From NCBI RefSeq assembly GCF_000473145.1, contig NZ_KI421503.1, positions 111,774 through 174,096 of the forward strand: a stretch of DNA of 62,323 nucleotides. The letters are read 5' to 3'. Each line of letters begins with the position of its first letter. The first letter of the stretch is position 1. This DNA is from Leisingera daeponensis DSM 23529. Its GTDB lineage: Bacteria > Pseudomonadota > Alphaproteobacteria > Rhodobacterales > Rhodobacteraceae. The notes beneath the pieces were generated by a model, which made no database searches, was not told where the DNA came from, and worked only from the letters and a program-made list of their open reading frames with translations. A program made the translations under genes and the position numbers. Below, in pieces: positions 52,652 through 61,020 of this stretch.

Positions 52652-54127
52652 CTAAATGTACTTCCGATAGTCACTGCTGACCTTTTGCCCCGAGGGAACG
52701 TATTTCAACACGTCACCAACCTTACGGGCTGCTCGGATCGGAATCGGCAAGCGTTGGTTCATCTGGGTCGAGTTCCAGTTCACCTTCGTGAGGCTGAAAA
52801 CTTCCTTCGCAATCTGTTCGATCGTGCTCTCGCTTTGCGGGTGCGGACAGAGCAACAGGGGGTTCGGGACATAGAGGCCAGGATAGGTCCCATAGTAGGG
52901 AATGCTGCCGTTGGTATAGAGCAGCCCATTGCCGTCCAGTTCAACGAAGGTGCCGCGGAGGACAGGGAAGTCGCCGTCGCGCAGCACCTTGACTGAATAG
53001 CTCTCATGAATCCAAACGAGATCGCGCAGTTCCACACCTGCCTCGTCGAGCGCCTTGCCAACACCCTCGGCCTCGTCCTCGCGAAAGCGCGACGTCTTCA
53101 TGACGATCACGCGTGCCGGCATCGTTCTATGGACCGACTTGTAGGCGGCCAAGGCGCTCTCGGTAAGCTTGTGAGCCTCATCGATAGTGAGGAACGGGTG
53201 GCGACCCCGCGACTCTGACTGCGCAGGACCGCCTCTAAGAATGAACCCTCTGCCCCGCTCGTCGAACATTTGCGCAGCACTGGTCCATATCTCGTCGGTT
53301 TCGGCATCCTTGAAAAAGCTGATGCCAATGTAACAGGCGGTGAACTCGCCTTCTTCCGGCAATCTGCGCCAGGGCACCTTGCCGCTGCCCTTGTAGTAGA
53401 GCGTCGTCATGAGGTTCCATGCGAGGTCAGCTCGATCTTGGGTTTGGCGGTCAGAGTTCTCCTTGATCTTGCGAGGGATCTTGGCATCGGGGTTGATGAC
53501 ATCCTCCCAGACAATCTGAATTGAGAATCTGAGGTCCATCGCTCTGGCCTTGAGCAAGCCACGGAAGTTCGGAGAGGTTTCTCTGCCAGCTTTCGCGTCG
53601 GCCGCTTCGCCCTCTATACCTTCGTCATCGCGCGCCCGCTCGTTTCTCCAGACCCGTTCGATCAACTTGACAGGGAGAGAAACCATGACCACGTCCGGCC
53701 GTTCATGATGCGCCTCCAACTTTTCCAGTTGCGCCATAACTGCGTCGACGGCTATCTCCACAGCACGCGCATCGCTCGGTTCCTTGGCAATCTTCTCGAT
53801 CTGACCTTTCGTCAGCACTCCATCTTCGGCAGCCACCATTTCAAACCGGCACCGATAGGGGTTCTGGTTTCTCAACCCAGGGAAGTCCGGGTGCAGGTTC
53901 GGGTGCTTTTCGGTCTTACCCTCGAACCCATCTTCGATCGCATTCAGAAACTCGCCTGATTTTTCGACGGTCAGAGCGCTGCCAACAACGCCGACTTTGA
54001 TCGTGTCCCCCAGGTTCGTTTGCAACGGGCCCGCCTGTAGCAACCCCAATCGTGGATCAGGATGATGGTGTTGGTCACCAAATTCCAGTTCAGGCTCCGG
54101 GAAGATCTTTGTCTTGAAGTCGCTCAT
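52652..54127 (-). CDS. Short prokaryotic Argonaute (MID-PIWI), SPARDA type
   Basis: A 491-residue short Argonaute. The opening [24 protein letters not shown], the central [13 protein letters not shown] and GRGFILRGG, and the end [57 protein letters not shown] are typical. The first catalytic Asp is lost (GIS in place of GID), so it should guide but not slice. It overlaps the APAZ-nuclease gene by four bases (ATGA), as in SPARDA systems, where RNA-guided recognition of invading DNA activates a partner DNase. Confidence 0.9.
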   Translation of the reverse strand: MSDFKTKIFPEPELEFGDQHHHPDPRLGLLQAGPLQTNLGDTIKVGVVGSALTVEKSGEFLNAIEDGFEGKTEKHPNLHPDFPGLRNQNPYRCRFEMVAAEDGVLTKGQIEKIAKEPSDARAVEIAVDAVMAQLEKLEAHHERPDVVMVSLPVKLIERVWRNERARDDEGIEGEAADAKAGRETSPNFRGLLKARAMDLRFSIQIVWEDVINPDAKIPRKIKENSDRQTQDRADLAWNLMTTLYYKGSGKVPWRRLPEEGEFTACYIGISFFKDAETDEIWTSAAQMFDERGRGFILRGGPAQSESRGRHPFLTIDEAHKLTESALAAYKSVHRTMPARVIVMKTSRFREDEAEGVGKALDEAGVELRDLVWIHESYSVKVLRDGDFPVLRGTFVELDGNGLLYTNGSIPYYGTYPGLYVPNPLLLCPHPQSESTIEQIAKEVFSLTKVNWNSTQMNQRLPIPIRAARKVGDVLKYVPSGQKVSSDYRKYI

Positions 54128-55458
54128 AGGTCAAAGCTGCCTTGTTCATTCGAGCCGGACGGCTTCTTCGACTTCTGCGCCTTCGCGCCCCACACGTCCT
54201 CGGGCACACTCTTTGGCAGTTCGATGGAAGGCGGGTCACCAAACTTGATGATACGATCCGTCTTGGTGTCGGGTGCCAGCAGTTCGCCGGCATCTTCAAA
54301 TTCCATACCTGACAGCAATCGATGCCACATGATCACCTGGCCTCGAACGGTGTTGTTTGTGTCGAGGCGCTTCTTCCCGGACAACAAGGCATCCGGATAG
54401 TTGAGCGCGCGCTCTCCATCCGAAGTGAAATAGTAGGATGGGTTGATGATCAGGTACCATTGGTCCGCCAAGCGCTCGAACCGGGGATGGAATGAATGGT
54501 GCCGCACATAGTCGATGGGCCCCTCCCCCTTCGACTTCTGATAGACGCTGACAACGTCTGCCTGTGTCTTCTGCTTCGCACCAAGATAGCGAAACTTGCG
54601 CGCGACGCCTCCAGGTGTTGGCAAGAAGTAGAACTGCTTTTTCTTTCGGTCCCATCCAAGCAAATCCCGAAAGTCATGGCCCAGAGTATGTCGCAACAGA
54701 CCCGCAAATTTGTATTGCTGATCCACTGCGTCGTGTTGTGCCAGAAAGTCGGTTTCGATCCGTTCGACCTGATCCCGTTCGACCAGGTCGCGAACGGGTG
54801 TGGTTAGTGGGTCGCAGAATGTCCAAAGCGAGGTTTCATCGACCATCCAATCGTACCGCTGGCCGTCCCGGACCTTATTCATCCGGGCGAGCGCCTTCTG
54901 GGTAGAGAGCTGTGTCTGTGCGACGAAGATTTCCTCAGGAAGCTGCAATGGCACCATGTTGATGATCGCTTCCTCCCCTCCCCCAAGTGGCGGGACGTAG
55001 TAACCGTGTCCTTGCTTGGCGACGGTCAGGGCAGCGAGGTGATTCTTCGCACGTCCGTCCAAGACGTCGCGCTCCTTGTCGAACTGCAATGTGCGTTCGG
55101 CCTCGCCAACGAGGTTTTCGAGCGATTTCCAGAAGAACGTGTCATCTGATTGCCTGTAGAGAACAAGGATCACGGGTAGGTTGGAGCCGCGCCAGTAGTC
55201 GAAATCTGAAGCGCGGACACGATAGGTGAAACCGGCGTCCGTCTCGCCGACATAGCTGCCACGCTCAGTAGCCTTGACCTGAACGGCAATCATCTTCGCT
55301 GTCGGCTGATCATCGTCCATCACCTCAGCGATGCCGTCTATCCCCGCTTCCAGCCGTGAACGCCCATCGAATTGGAACCCAATTCGCAAGAATTGAAGAT
55401 TAGCCGCCTTCTCCCCGATTTCGCCAATGCGCTGACTGGCAGTAATCTTCTTGTTCAC
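54124..55458 (-). CDS. DREN-APAZ nuclease partner of short Argonaute (SPARDA)
   Basis: A 444-residue protein. Residues about 5-165 are a DUF4365/PD-(D/E)XK nuclease: [35 protein letters not shown] with Asp near 41, and [10 protein letters not shown] supplying QxK. The C-terminal half is an APAZ domain ([51 protein letters not shown]). In characterised SPARDA pairs the nuclease degrades DNA indiscriminately once the Argonaute finds target DNA, killing or arresting the infected cell. First gene of a two-gene operon. Confidence 0.9.
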   Translation of the reverse strand: MNKKITASQRIGEIGEKAANLQFLRIGFQFDGRSRLEAGIDGIAEVMDDDQPTAKMIAVQVKATERGSYVGETDAGFTYRVRASDFDYWRGSNLPVILVLYRQSDDTFFWKSLENLVGEAERTLQFDKERDVLDGRAKNHLAALTVAKQGHGYYVPPLGGGEEAIINMVPLQLPEEIFVAQTQLSTQKALARMNKVRDGQRYDWMVDETSLWTFCDPLTTPVRDLVERDQVERIETDFLAQHDAVDQQYKFAGLLRHTLGHDFRDLLGWDRKKKQFYFLPTPGGVARKFRYLGAKQKTQADVVSVYQKSKGEGPIDYVRHHSFHPRFERLADQWYLIINPSYYFTSDGERALNYPDALLSGKKRLDTNNTVRGQVIMWHRLLSGMEFEDAGELLAPDTKTDRIIKFGDPPSIELPKSVPEDVWGAKAQKSKKPSGSNEQGSFDL

Positions 55459-55497
55459 GCCAATAACCCGTACCTTCCATATGAAAGAGATAGCACT

Positions 55498-55707
55498 TCA
55501 ATCAGCGTTTCGTAAGGCCTCGGATACTACATGTAGGCCATGATGGATTGAATGATCGCAGATGAACTGGGTAGGCGACCCTTGGACTGACCGGTCAATA
55601 GGTCTATCAAGCTTTCCCGACCAGATTTCAAAACGACTGACGTTGTCCTCACGATGGAATTCGTTGCTGCCGACGATGATGCCCAGAGGTAGATTCCGCG
55701 AGAGCAA
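55498..55707 (-). CDS. Short unknown frame left of module copy 2
   Basis: About 69-80 residues (LPLGIIVGSNEFHREDNVSRFEIW, FICDHSIHHGLHVVSEALRNAD) look like real protein sequence, but an upstream stop in the same frame at about 55755 and only TTG as start suggest a remnant. It fills the 309 bases between SPARDA and scpB copy 2. No family recognised. Confidence 0.3.
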   Translation of the reverse strand: MLSRNLPLGIIVGSNEFHREDNVSRFEIWSGKLDRPIDRSVQGSPTQFICDHSIHHGLHVVSEALRNAD

Positions 55708-55767
55708 AGTCGGGATGAATTCTATGCCGAGGATTCCAGTTCGTCAGCCGACGCCCACTTGAAGCAG

Positions 55768-56358
55768 CTACCCCACAACCCCCGCATCCTCCAACTGCTC
55801 CCGATCGGGAAGATCGTGCAGACTCTCCAACCCAAAAGCGACCAGGAACTGCTCGGTGGTGACGAAGGTATAGGGGGCCCCTCGCCTGGGCGACTTTGGC
55901 CCGGTCCCGATCAGGTTGCGCGAATGCAGCCGCCCTATCAGGTCGCGGCTGATCTCCTTGCCGAAGATGTCCTTGAGCCCGTCGCGGGTGATCGGTTGAT
56001 GGTAGGCGATGGCGGCCAGGACCGCGACGTCGAACTCGCTCAGATCCAGAAACTGGTTCCCGACATCTGCCGCTGCGCGGATCGCGGGCGCGTAGGCGGC
56101 CCGCGTCCGGAACATCCAGCCGCCAGTGACCCGAGCGATCTCGAAGGCCCGCCCTTCCAGATCGGCGGCAAGGTCCTCGACCAGCAATTCGACCGAAGCC
56201 GCCTGCCCCACCACGCGGGCAAGGTCTTCGCGCGGCACTGGCGAGGCACTGGCGAAGAGCACGGCCTCGATCCGGCGCATCCATTCCCGCCAGCGCAGCT
56301 CGGGCGGCAGATCGGACAACTCGCGGTCAAGCTCAAGTTCGGGGCGATCCTTGGCCAT
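55768..56358 (-). CDS. scpB: ScpB-like chromosome-segregation protein, copy 2
   Basis: A 196-residue ScpB nearly identical in pattern to the 37928 copy (RIEAVLFASASPVPREDLARVVG, LSEFDVAVLAAIAYHQPITRDGLKDIFGKEISRDLIGRLHSRNLIGTGPKSPRRGAPYTF). It ends after EDAGVVG, where copy 1 runs on for eight more residues; this is the repeat edge. ATG 56358 is directly preceded by an in-frame GTG. Confidence 0.85.
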   Translation of the reverse strand: MAKDRPELELDRELSDLPPELRWREWMRRIEAVLFASASPVPREDLARVVGQAASVELLVEDLAADLEGRAFEIARVTGGWMFRTRAAYAPAIRAAADVGNQFLDLSEFDVAVLAAIAYHQPITRDGLKDIFGKEISRDLIGRLHSRNLIGTGPKSPRRGAPYTFVTTEQFLVAFGLESLHDLPDREQLEDAGVVG

Positions 56359-56360
56359 CA

Positions 56361-57245
56361 CTATACCCCGTAAAGCCGGAAGGTGTCCCGCCCGGTCAGC
56401 TCGCGCACAGCGCCGAGGTCGACCAACCGATCGCAGAGCCGCCGCGCGGCGCGATCCGGCAAGGGCAGCGCCGAAGGGGCAACCGCATCGCTGGTCAGGA
56501 ACAACTCGACCGCCTGCCCTGCCCCCTTGGCCCGGAGTTTCGGCGCGACGGATTTCAGATGCGTCGTTCGGCGCTCGAGGTCAGCGGCAAGGCGCACGGC
56601 CTCGACTGCCGATGAGACGAGCGCCCGATGACAGGCGAGACGCAGGTCTTCGCCATGCTTGCGCAGGTCGGCGCGTTTCAGGGCTGGGGCCAGAAGCGGC
56701 ACGAGATGATCCCAGCCGAGTGCCTGAGCGAGGGCCGCATCCGCGAGGATCAGTCCTACTACATCTGCGCGCGGCACCTCGTGCAGTACCGCCTCCAACA
56801 CCTTCGCGGCCCAGGTTACCGGCGCCCCTTTCCCCACATCAAGCCACGCGGCAATTTGGCGGAGGTCGAAGCTGGGCAAGGCTCGACCCAGAGCCTTGAT
56901 CGATACCGGCCGTTCCACAGCGCGTCGCCAGGCGAGGCTAGTTTCGCCCGCCGGTCCGGGCAGATCGCCGGGTCGCAGCAGGTGCACCGCGTCGCGCAGC
57001 TCCCCTGCCCGCTCCGGCCGCCCAGAGAACGCGATACAAGCCTCGGCCGCGCGCAGCGCGAGCCGGTCCCGAAACAAGGCTTGGGGCACCTCCGCGCGTC
57101 CCAACATAAGATGCAGGTGGTTCAGCGCCGAACCCGACAAAAACGCAACATCTTCAAGGGTTTCAGCGCGTGCAGAGGTGACCCAGGCGGGCATCCGGGG
57201 TAACGTGTCGAGGTCGACGATGTGATCCGGCCGGGCAAATGTCAT
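56361..57245 (-). CDS. DUF1403 family protein, copy 2
   Basis: A 294-residue DUF1403 protein, the same length as copy 1 and very similar throughout (LPRMPAWVTSARAETLEDVAFLSGSALNHLHLML). It lies two bases upstream of scpB copy 2. Function unknown. Confidence 0.85.
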   Translation of the reverse strand: MTFARPDHIVDLDTLPRMPAWVTSARAETLEDVAFLSGSALNHLHLMLGRAEVPQALFRDRLALRAAEACIAFSGRPERAGELRDAVHLLRPGDLPGPAGETSLAWRRAVERPVSIKALGRALPSFDLRQIAAWLDVGKGAPVTWAAKVLEAVLHEVPRADVVGLILADAALAQALGWDHLVPLLAPALKRADLRKHGEDLRLACHRALVSSAVEAVRLAADLERRTTHLKSVAPKLRAKGAGQAVELFLTSDAVAPSALPLPDRAARRLCDRLVDLGAVRELTGRDTFRLYGV

Positions 57246-57320
57246 GCCTGCAGCCTATATCAGCGCGGCGCTTTCTACCAGAAAATAGCACATAAACCGC
57301 CCCACCTTGTCGCTCGCAGT

Positions 57321-57351
57321 CATGTCCAATAAGTTTGCATTATCGGGCATG
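57321..57351. other. Candidate tyrosine-recombinase core site, copy 2
   Basis: Inverted 12-bp arms CATGTCCAATAA and TTATCGGGCATG (two mismatches) around the 7-bp centre GTTTGCA, identical in centre and direction to the site at 39508. It ends eight bases before the recombinase start. Confidence 0.65.
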
Positions 57352-57358
57352 AATAACT

Positions 57359-58468
57359 ATGCTCAGCGCCATGTCAGAAAACACCAAGAAATCGACCTCA
57401 GAGCCGCCAAATGTGTCTTCCGGCAACGAGGACAACGAGAGAGATCGTCCTGACGGCGAGTCCTTGAGCCTGCCTTCCTTTGTGGCGGGCTCAGGCACGC
57501 TCGATCGTTTGGTCGATACAGCCCGCGACTATGCGCGCGCAGCGGCCTCAGACAACACGCTGAAGGCCTACGCGAAGGATTGGATGCACTTCGCGCGCTG
57601 GTGCCGGATGAAGGGCGCGGAGCTGCTGCCTCCGTCGCCGGAGATGATCGGGCTTTACCTTGCCGATCTGGCGTCCGGGACGGGCTCCTCCCCTGCCCTA
57701 TCGGTCAGTACAATCGACCGCCGCCTGTCCGGTCTCGCCTGGAACTACGCACAGCGAGGGTTCGTTCTCGATCGCAAGAACCGCCACATCGCAAGCGTCC
57801 TGGCCGGGATCAAGCGCAAGCATGCGCGCCCACCGGTGCAGAAAGAGGCGATCCTGGCCGAGGACATCCTCGCCATGATCGCGACCCTGCCCTTTGATCT
57901 GCGCGGGCTCAGGGACAGGGCGATTCTGCTGCTGGGCTATGCTGGCGGACTGCGCCGCAGTGAGATCGTCAGCCTGGATTGCGGAAAGGACGACACGCCG
58001 GACAGCGGTGGCTGGATTCAAATCTTCGATAAAGGCGCTCTGCTCACTCTTGATACCAAGACCGGTTGGCGCGAGGTCGAAATCGGGCGCGGATCGTCCG
58101 AACAAACCTGCCCCGTGCACACGCTTGAGCAATGGCTGCACTTTGCCAAAATTGATTTTGGGCCGGTGTTCGTCGGCACCTCGCGGGACGGCAAGCGCGC
58201 ACTGGAGGCGCGACTCAATGACAAACACGTCGCGCGCCTGATCAAGCGCACCGTGCTGGACGCGGGCATCCGCTCCGAGCTCCTCGAGAAAGACCGCCTC
58301 GCCCTCTACTCCGGCCACAGCCTGCGCGCAGGCCTCGCCAGCAGCGCCGAAGTCGATGAGCGCTACGTCCAGAAACACCTTGGCCACGCATCGGCCGAGA
58401 TGACCCGCCGGTACCAGCGGCGCCGCGACCGGTTTCGCGTGAACCTGACCAAGGCCGCCGGTCTCTGA
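57359..58468 (+). CDS. Tyrosine recombinase (XerC/D-like integrase), copy 2
   Basis: A 369-residue recombinase, 28 residues longer than copy 1 at its N-terminus (a polar SENTKKSTSEPPNVSSGNEDNERDRPDG lead); ATG 57371 is an alternative start. The catalytic boxes GGLRRSEIVSL, HSLRAGLASSA and LGHASAEMTRRYQR are intact. It likely binds the core site that ends just before its own start codon, which could also self-regulate expression. Confidence 0.9.
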   Translation: MLSAMSENTKKSTSEPPNVSSGNEDNERDRPDGESLSLPSFVAGSGTLDRLVDTARDYARAAASDNTLKAYAKDWMHFARWCRMKGAELLPPSPEMIGLYLADLASGTGSSPALSVSTIDRRLSGLAWNYAQRGFVLDRKNRHIASVLAGIKRKHARPPVQKEAILAEDILAMIATLPFDLRGLRDRAILLLGYAGGLRRSEIVSLDCGKDDTPDSGGWIQIFDKGALLTLDTKTGWREVEIGRGSSEQTCPVHTLEQWLHFAKIDFGPVFVGTSRDGKRALEARLNDKHVARLIKRTVLDAGIRSELLEKDRLALYSGHSLRAGLASSAEVDERYVQKHLGHASAEMTRRYQRRRDRFRVNLTKAAGL

Positions 58469-58480
58469 CGCCCTGCCCCA

Positions 58481-59761
58481 TCACGCCGCCTGCCCGCTGA
58501 GCCTGCCATAGAAGCTGCGCTCGAGATGCAGCTCCCCTGCCCCGGCTTTCTCGACCATGCCACGCAGATATCCGCCCGGCGAGGAAACCTCACCTGCGCT
58601 GTGCTTCTCGAAGACGAGCGCAAACGCGGCCGTGGCCACCTGGGTGCCCATTCGGTCCTGCGCCACGTTCCAGGCATGCTCCGAGAGCCCGATCATCGGC
58701 CTGAGTTGCCCTGCAACCCGGTGCAGATCGCCCCAATCCTTCAGGAATCCACCCATATTGCGCGCCCAGGATGCGAATTCCGGACAGGCCTGCATGATTG
58801 TCGGCAGGTCGAGCCCTGTGCGCTTCTTACGTACCTCTGCAACCCAGTCTTCCAGCTCGCTGTCAACCCGCTCTTCGGATGGAGCATTGTGCACGACACC
58901 CGCCGCTTCCTCTTTTTCTGAGGAATTACTAGTTACAGGATTAAGTTGGTTTGTAATTAGTATGTGAGGTTCGGAAATGACCTCCCTGGGGTTCATTTCT
59001 TGAGTCTTCTCCATGATTTGGGCGTCATTATTACCGGTGTTCTCCACAGGTTTCGCCGCACAAGTCGCCTTGAGATAGGCCGCCTCCACCCGTTCCTGGA
59101 GTTCCTTGAACCAGGTCAGCAGACGGGCAAGCTGTTCGGAGGCTTCCTGACGGCGCGGAAGCCGGTCCAGAAGTTCTTCAAAAAGGCCGGTGAACTGCGT
59201 CCAGGGGCCGCGGAGAGCGCAGCCGACGGCGGCCTCGATCCGCGCGCGGATCATCCGTCGCGCAACCGTGATCTGGCGCTTAAGGCGCTGACAGAGCTCG
59301 CGCTCGGCCTGCAAATCGGCATGTAGCTCCTCGAACTCCACGACACGCGCCGACAGCGGCGACAGATCGAAGCCGTAGGCCTCGATGATGCGCCCCTCGG
59401 CGTCCCTGCGGCCCCAACGCTTGCCGTTCGGGCTGTCCTGGAAAGAAATCACGCCGATCTCAGCCAGGCGCCGTGCATGGCGCTTGAGCGCGGAGAGCGA
59501 GAACCCCGTCTGCTCCATCAGATAGGCGTTCGACGCCCAGACGATCGGGCGTTGCCCCTCCTCCCAGTCCTGGCCCTGGGTAAAGGCCCCGAGCGTATCG
59601 AGGAGCATCATGTCTCCGGCCTTGAGGCCAATGTAGGCTCCAACGCGCTTCACGGCCACGAAGGCCCGCGTTTTGGGTATAGCTACTCGTTCACCGGCTT
59701 GGGCAAGCTGCTCTGCAATGCCAAGACCCGGTGTCGGCTTGCGCCAACCTGTATGTTTCAT
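58481..59761 (-). CDS. repC: Replication initiator RepC, copy 2
   Basis: A 426-residue RepC with the same domains and ends as copy 1, differing mainly in the variable linker around residues 240-310 (for example ATCAAKPVENTGNND versus ATEVVQLVENTPE). The strong conservation makes repC the natural site for homologous recombination between the two replicons. It is the initiator of the second repABC unit. Confidence 0.92.
   Translation of the reverse strand: MKHTGWRKPTPGLGIAEQLAQAGERVAIPKTRAFVAVKRVGAYIGLKAGDMMLLDTLGAFTQGQDWEEGQRPIVWASNAYLMEQTGFSLSALKRHARRLAEIGVISFQDSPNGKRWGRRDAEGRIIEAYGFDLSPLSARVVEFEELHADLQAERELCQRLKRQITVARRMIRARIEAAVGCALRGPWTQFTGLFEELLDRLPRRQEASEQLARLLTWFKELQERVEAAYLKATCAAKPVENTGNNDAQIMEKTQEMNPREVISEPHILITNQLNPVTSNSSEKEEAAGVVHNAPSEERVDSELEDWVAEVRKKRTGLDLPTIMQACPEFASWARNMGGFLKDWGDLHRVAGQLRPMIGLSEHAWNVAQDRMGTQVATAAFALVFEKHSAGEVSSPGGYLRGMVEKAGAGELHLERSFYGRLSGQAA
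58911..59004. other. AT-rich block inside repC, candidate oriV copy 2
   Basis: Near-identical to 41321-41420, with TAACTAG-free variation only at a few bases; AT-rich in a GC-rich gene. Likely origin. Confidence 0.5.
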
Positions 59762-59825
59762 GCCTGTATCTCACCTCCGTTAATGTGGAGGCAAAAGAAA
59801 GCCGTTCGCTCAAAAGCGTTCGTCG

Positions 59826-59854
59826 TTGACAGTGATTCGTGGGAGAGGTATCTT
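59826..59854 (+). promoter_or_regulatory. Promoter of counter-transcribed RNA, copy 2
   Basis: TTGACA (59826-59831), 17-base spacer, TATCTT (59849-59854), the same layout as copy 1. Confidence 0.8.
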
Positions 59855-59860
59855 CTAAGC

Positions 59861-59914
59861 GACCAAACTTTTCAGATTAGCTCTCAGGCCACGCTGCTTG
59901 GGGGCTTTTCTTTT
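59861..59914 (+). ncRNA. repABC counter-transcribed RNA (incA), copy 2
   Basis: About 54 bases ending in stem AGCTCTCA / TGGGGGCT (59879-59886, 59899-59906) and TTTTCTTTT. The stem equals copy 1 but the loop (GGCCACGCTGCT) and the 5' part differ, which should reduce cross-incompatibility. Confidence 0.8.
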
Positions 59915-59921
59915 GCCTAGA

Positions 59922-60917
59922 TCATCGTTCCGACTGCTCCTCTTTTGTCGCGAGGAATTCGCTGTAGAGCTGATCCAGTCGACCGGAGAGAAAGTCTCCG
60001 AACTCGGTTGAATCTTGCGCCGTGAGCGAAATACTGAATGCCTTACCGGACCGGCCGATCACGCCTTTGATGCGGCCTTTGCCGGCGGTCCAGGTGCGTT
60101 TCTTGGGCGTAGCGCGTGCTTTTCGTCGCTTCGGAGCCCTGCCCGCTTCTGCCAGTTTGCTGTGCAAGAACTCGAAGCGAGCATCACTATCGAGTTCCTG
60201 AAACCCGTCAAACTCTAAGGCTTCTTTGAGGATATTGTCGTTCGCCGGCTCCAAAGCAAGCTTCTTGAAATCCTCCCAGCGATCACGCCCGATCTGCTTG
60301 GCTGGGCCAATCTGCTCGATAACGTCCCGCGGGACATTCTGAGCCACCGACAGCATGCGCGAAAGCAGTGTCCCATCAATGGTCAACGCAGCTTGGATCA
60401 CATCCTTTAACTGCCCCATATCCAAGAGACTCTTCGCAAACAGCGCCTTCTCGATGAACGAGAGATCTGCGCGCGCCGTATTCTCCTGCCCTTGAGCAAG
60501 AATGTGCGCCACATCGTCCATTGGTTTGACAACAGCGCGAACCTTACGGTTGAGCGCCGATGCAACTCGAACGCGGCGATGCCCGAAGACGATCATATAG
60601 CGACCGTCTTTTTCCGGATGCGGGCGAAGCAATACTGGTGTGTCTTGGCGGCCGGCTGCGATCGAAGCCTTCAGTTCATCGAACGCTTGGTCGTCATCGC
60701 TGAGGCGATCCGAGACAAAGGACACGTCGATCAATTGTGGATCGATCTCCACAATCGTTTCCCCTTCGAGGAGACGCTTCGAGTTCTCCGCGAGGCTGTC
60801 GATTGAAACTTTCATCGACTTCGAAGCACCGCGCATTGCGTAACCAGAGCGGCCAGAATCCTTGGATTGCTCCGGGGAACCGCTCATGACGCTTTTCAGG
60901 AGGTCTTTTCGAGCCAT
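59922..60917 (-). CDS. repB: Partition protein RepB (ParB family), copy 2
   Basis: A 331-residue ParB-type protein of the classical repABC kind: ARKDLLKSVMS at the start, VFGHRRVRVASALNRKVRAVV, GQENTARADLSFIEKALFAKSLLDMG, and a DNA-binding region QAALTIDGTLLSRMLSVAQNVP. ATG 60917 is preceded by an in-frame GTG. Unrelated in detail to RepB copy 1, so partition specificity differs. Confidence 0.92.
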   Translation of the reverse strand: MARKDLLKSVMSGSPEQSKDSGRSGYAMRGASKSMKVSIDSLAENSKRLLEGETIVEIDPQLIDVSFVSDRLSDDDQAFDELKASIAAGRQDTPVLLRPHPEKDGRYMIVFGHRRVRVASALNRKVRAVVKPMDDVAHILAQGQENTARADLSFIEKALFAKSLLDMGQLKDVIQAALTIDGTLLSRMLSVAQNVPRDVIEQIGPAKQIGRDRWEDFKKLALEPANDNILKEALEFDGFQELDSDARFEFLHSKLAEAGRAPKRRKARATPKKRTWTAGKGRIKGVIGRSGKAFSISLTAQDSTEFGDFLSGRLDQLYSEFLATKEEQSER

Positions 60918-60973
60918 CACGCTAACTCCTTTGCTTCGCGGTCCAACCCACGCTCGGCGCTCATCCGATCAGT

Positions 60974-61015
60974 TGCACGGCTGTCAAAATCAATGATCTG
61001 CACGGCTGTCAAAAT
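60974..61015. other. Paired repeats between repA and repB, candidate parS
   Basis: TGCACGGCTGTCAAAAT occurs twice (60974-60990 and 60999-61015) with eight bases between. It shares the TTGCACG half-site of the palindrome of unit 1, and repABC centromeres often lie in this gap. Confidence 0.6.
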
Positions 61016-61020
61016 GTCGG

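Larger units (their letters stand above)
55774..59917. repeat. Replication module direct repeat, copy 2
   Basis: Second copy of the scpB-DUF1403-recombinase-repC-ctRNA segment. Distance from copy 1 (start to start) is 17.8 kb. Confidence 0.9.

Noticed and set aside
60974..61015. CRISPR or iteron array between repA and repB copy 2
   Set aside because: Only two copies with an eight-base gap; better read as partition sites.
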